Source: Nitrospinaceae bacterium (GTDB taxonomy: Bacteria; Nitrospinota; Nitrospinia; Nitrospinales; Nitrospinaceae). From it: a stretch of 5,275 bases of DNA. The translations under genes and the position numbers were made by a program. The notes under the pieces are model-generated. The model ran no database searches, had not been told where the DNA came from, and was given only the letters and a program-made list of their open reading frames with translations. The stretch spans positions 1-5,275 of the forward strand of contig JAJDAX010000098.1 of the NCBI GenBank assembly GCA_029261615.1. The letters run 5' to 3'. This document shows, piece after piece, positions 5,084-5,275 of this stretch. Numbering within the stretch: the first letter of the stretch is position 1; every line of letters starts with the position of its first letter.

Positions 5084-5275
5084 GTGCGTGCTTTGGTAGT
5101 CGATGACTCGAAAGCCATTCGGCGGATTCTGACACAAATGCTTGTCAGTATGGGATTGGATGTCAGTGAAGCGGGTGACGGTAAAGAGGCATTTCAAGTC
5201 GTTGAGTCCAGCGATCTTTTTGATTTCGCCCTTGTCGACTGGAATATGCCGGAAATGAACGGCTATGAACTAGTC
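5084..5275 (+). CDS. CheY-like response regulator receiver domain (5' part; runs off window)
   Basis: The first 64 codons of a two-component receiver domain are present. The start is GTG at 5084, five bases after an excellent AGGAGG. The sequence opens MRALVVDDSKAIRRIL, with the acidic pocket Asp7-Asp8 that binds Mg2+, then EAGDGKEA (29-36), and the phosphoacceptor Asp52 in ALVDWNMPEMNGYE (49-62). Phosphorylation by a histidine kinase would be expected to switch its activity. The very short N-terminus and the D-W-N-M-P-x-M-N-G signature resemble stand-alone CheY chemotaxis regulators. The second half (the conserved Thr/Ser and Lys) and any output domain are outside the window, so a multidomain regulator is not excluded. 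It is separated from the preceding gene by a strong terminator and is likely the first gene of a new unit. Confidence 0.92.
   Translation, partial: MRALVVDDSKAIRRILTQMLVSMGLDVSEAGDGKEAFQVVESSDLFDFALVDWNMPEMNGYELV

Overview
The window reads as ordinary chromosome from a Gram-negative (diderm) bacterium. The best evidence is a complete LptD, which inserts lipopolysaccharide into the outer membrane. All genes lie on the + strand, and no transposase, integrase, phage gene, tRNA, rRNA or CRISPR array is visible. A CO-dehydrogenase-beta / acetyl-CoA-synthase-epsilon-like protein points, as inference only, to an autotrophic or anaerobic-type carbon metabolism. Nitrospinota/Nitrospirota-like or deltaproteobacterial lineages are plausible sources, but the sequence alone does not settle the taxon.

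Region 1 (1-3763) looks like one tightly packed operon: the 3' end of folC (folate polyglutamylation), lptD (starting at a TTG inside the end of folC), pyrE (5 bp after lptD) and a 77-residue cysteine-containing putative lipoprotein (1 bp after pyrE). Their functions (one-carbon cofactors, envelope biogenesis, pyrimidine synthesis) are housekeeping ones that are co-transcribed rather than one pathway. A weak hairpin followed by an AT-rich tail (about 3785-3818) may end the transcript.

Region 2 (3764-4089) is an AT-rich gap of 326 bp with several dyads and short repeats, a well-formed sigma70-type promoter (3907-3935) and a predicted leader of about 150 nt containing a GC-rich hairpin. It feeds a single gene (4090-4809) with a strong Shine-Dalgarno sequence. 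The product is a CdhB-like protein with five cysteines packed into 44 residues. A very convincing intrinsic terminator (4834-4884) closes it, so this gene appears to be its own transcription unit, without the partner subunits the family normally works with. This is the most interesting part of the window.

Region 3 (4885-5275) holds a 199-bp gap with a perfect 9-bp inverted repeat, then the first 64 codons of a CheY-like response regulator that starts with GTG after an AGGAGG ribosome binding site and runs off the window end.
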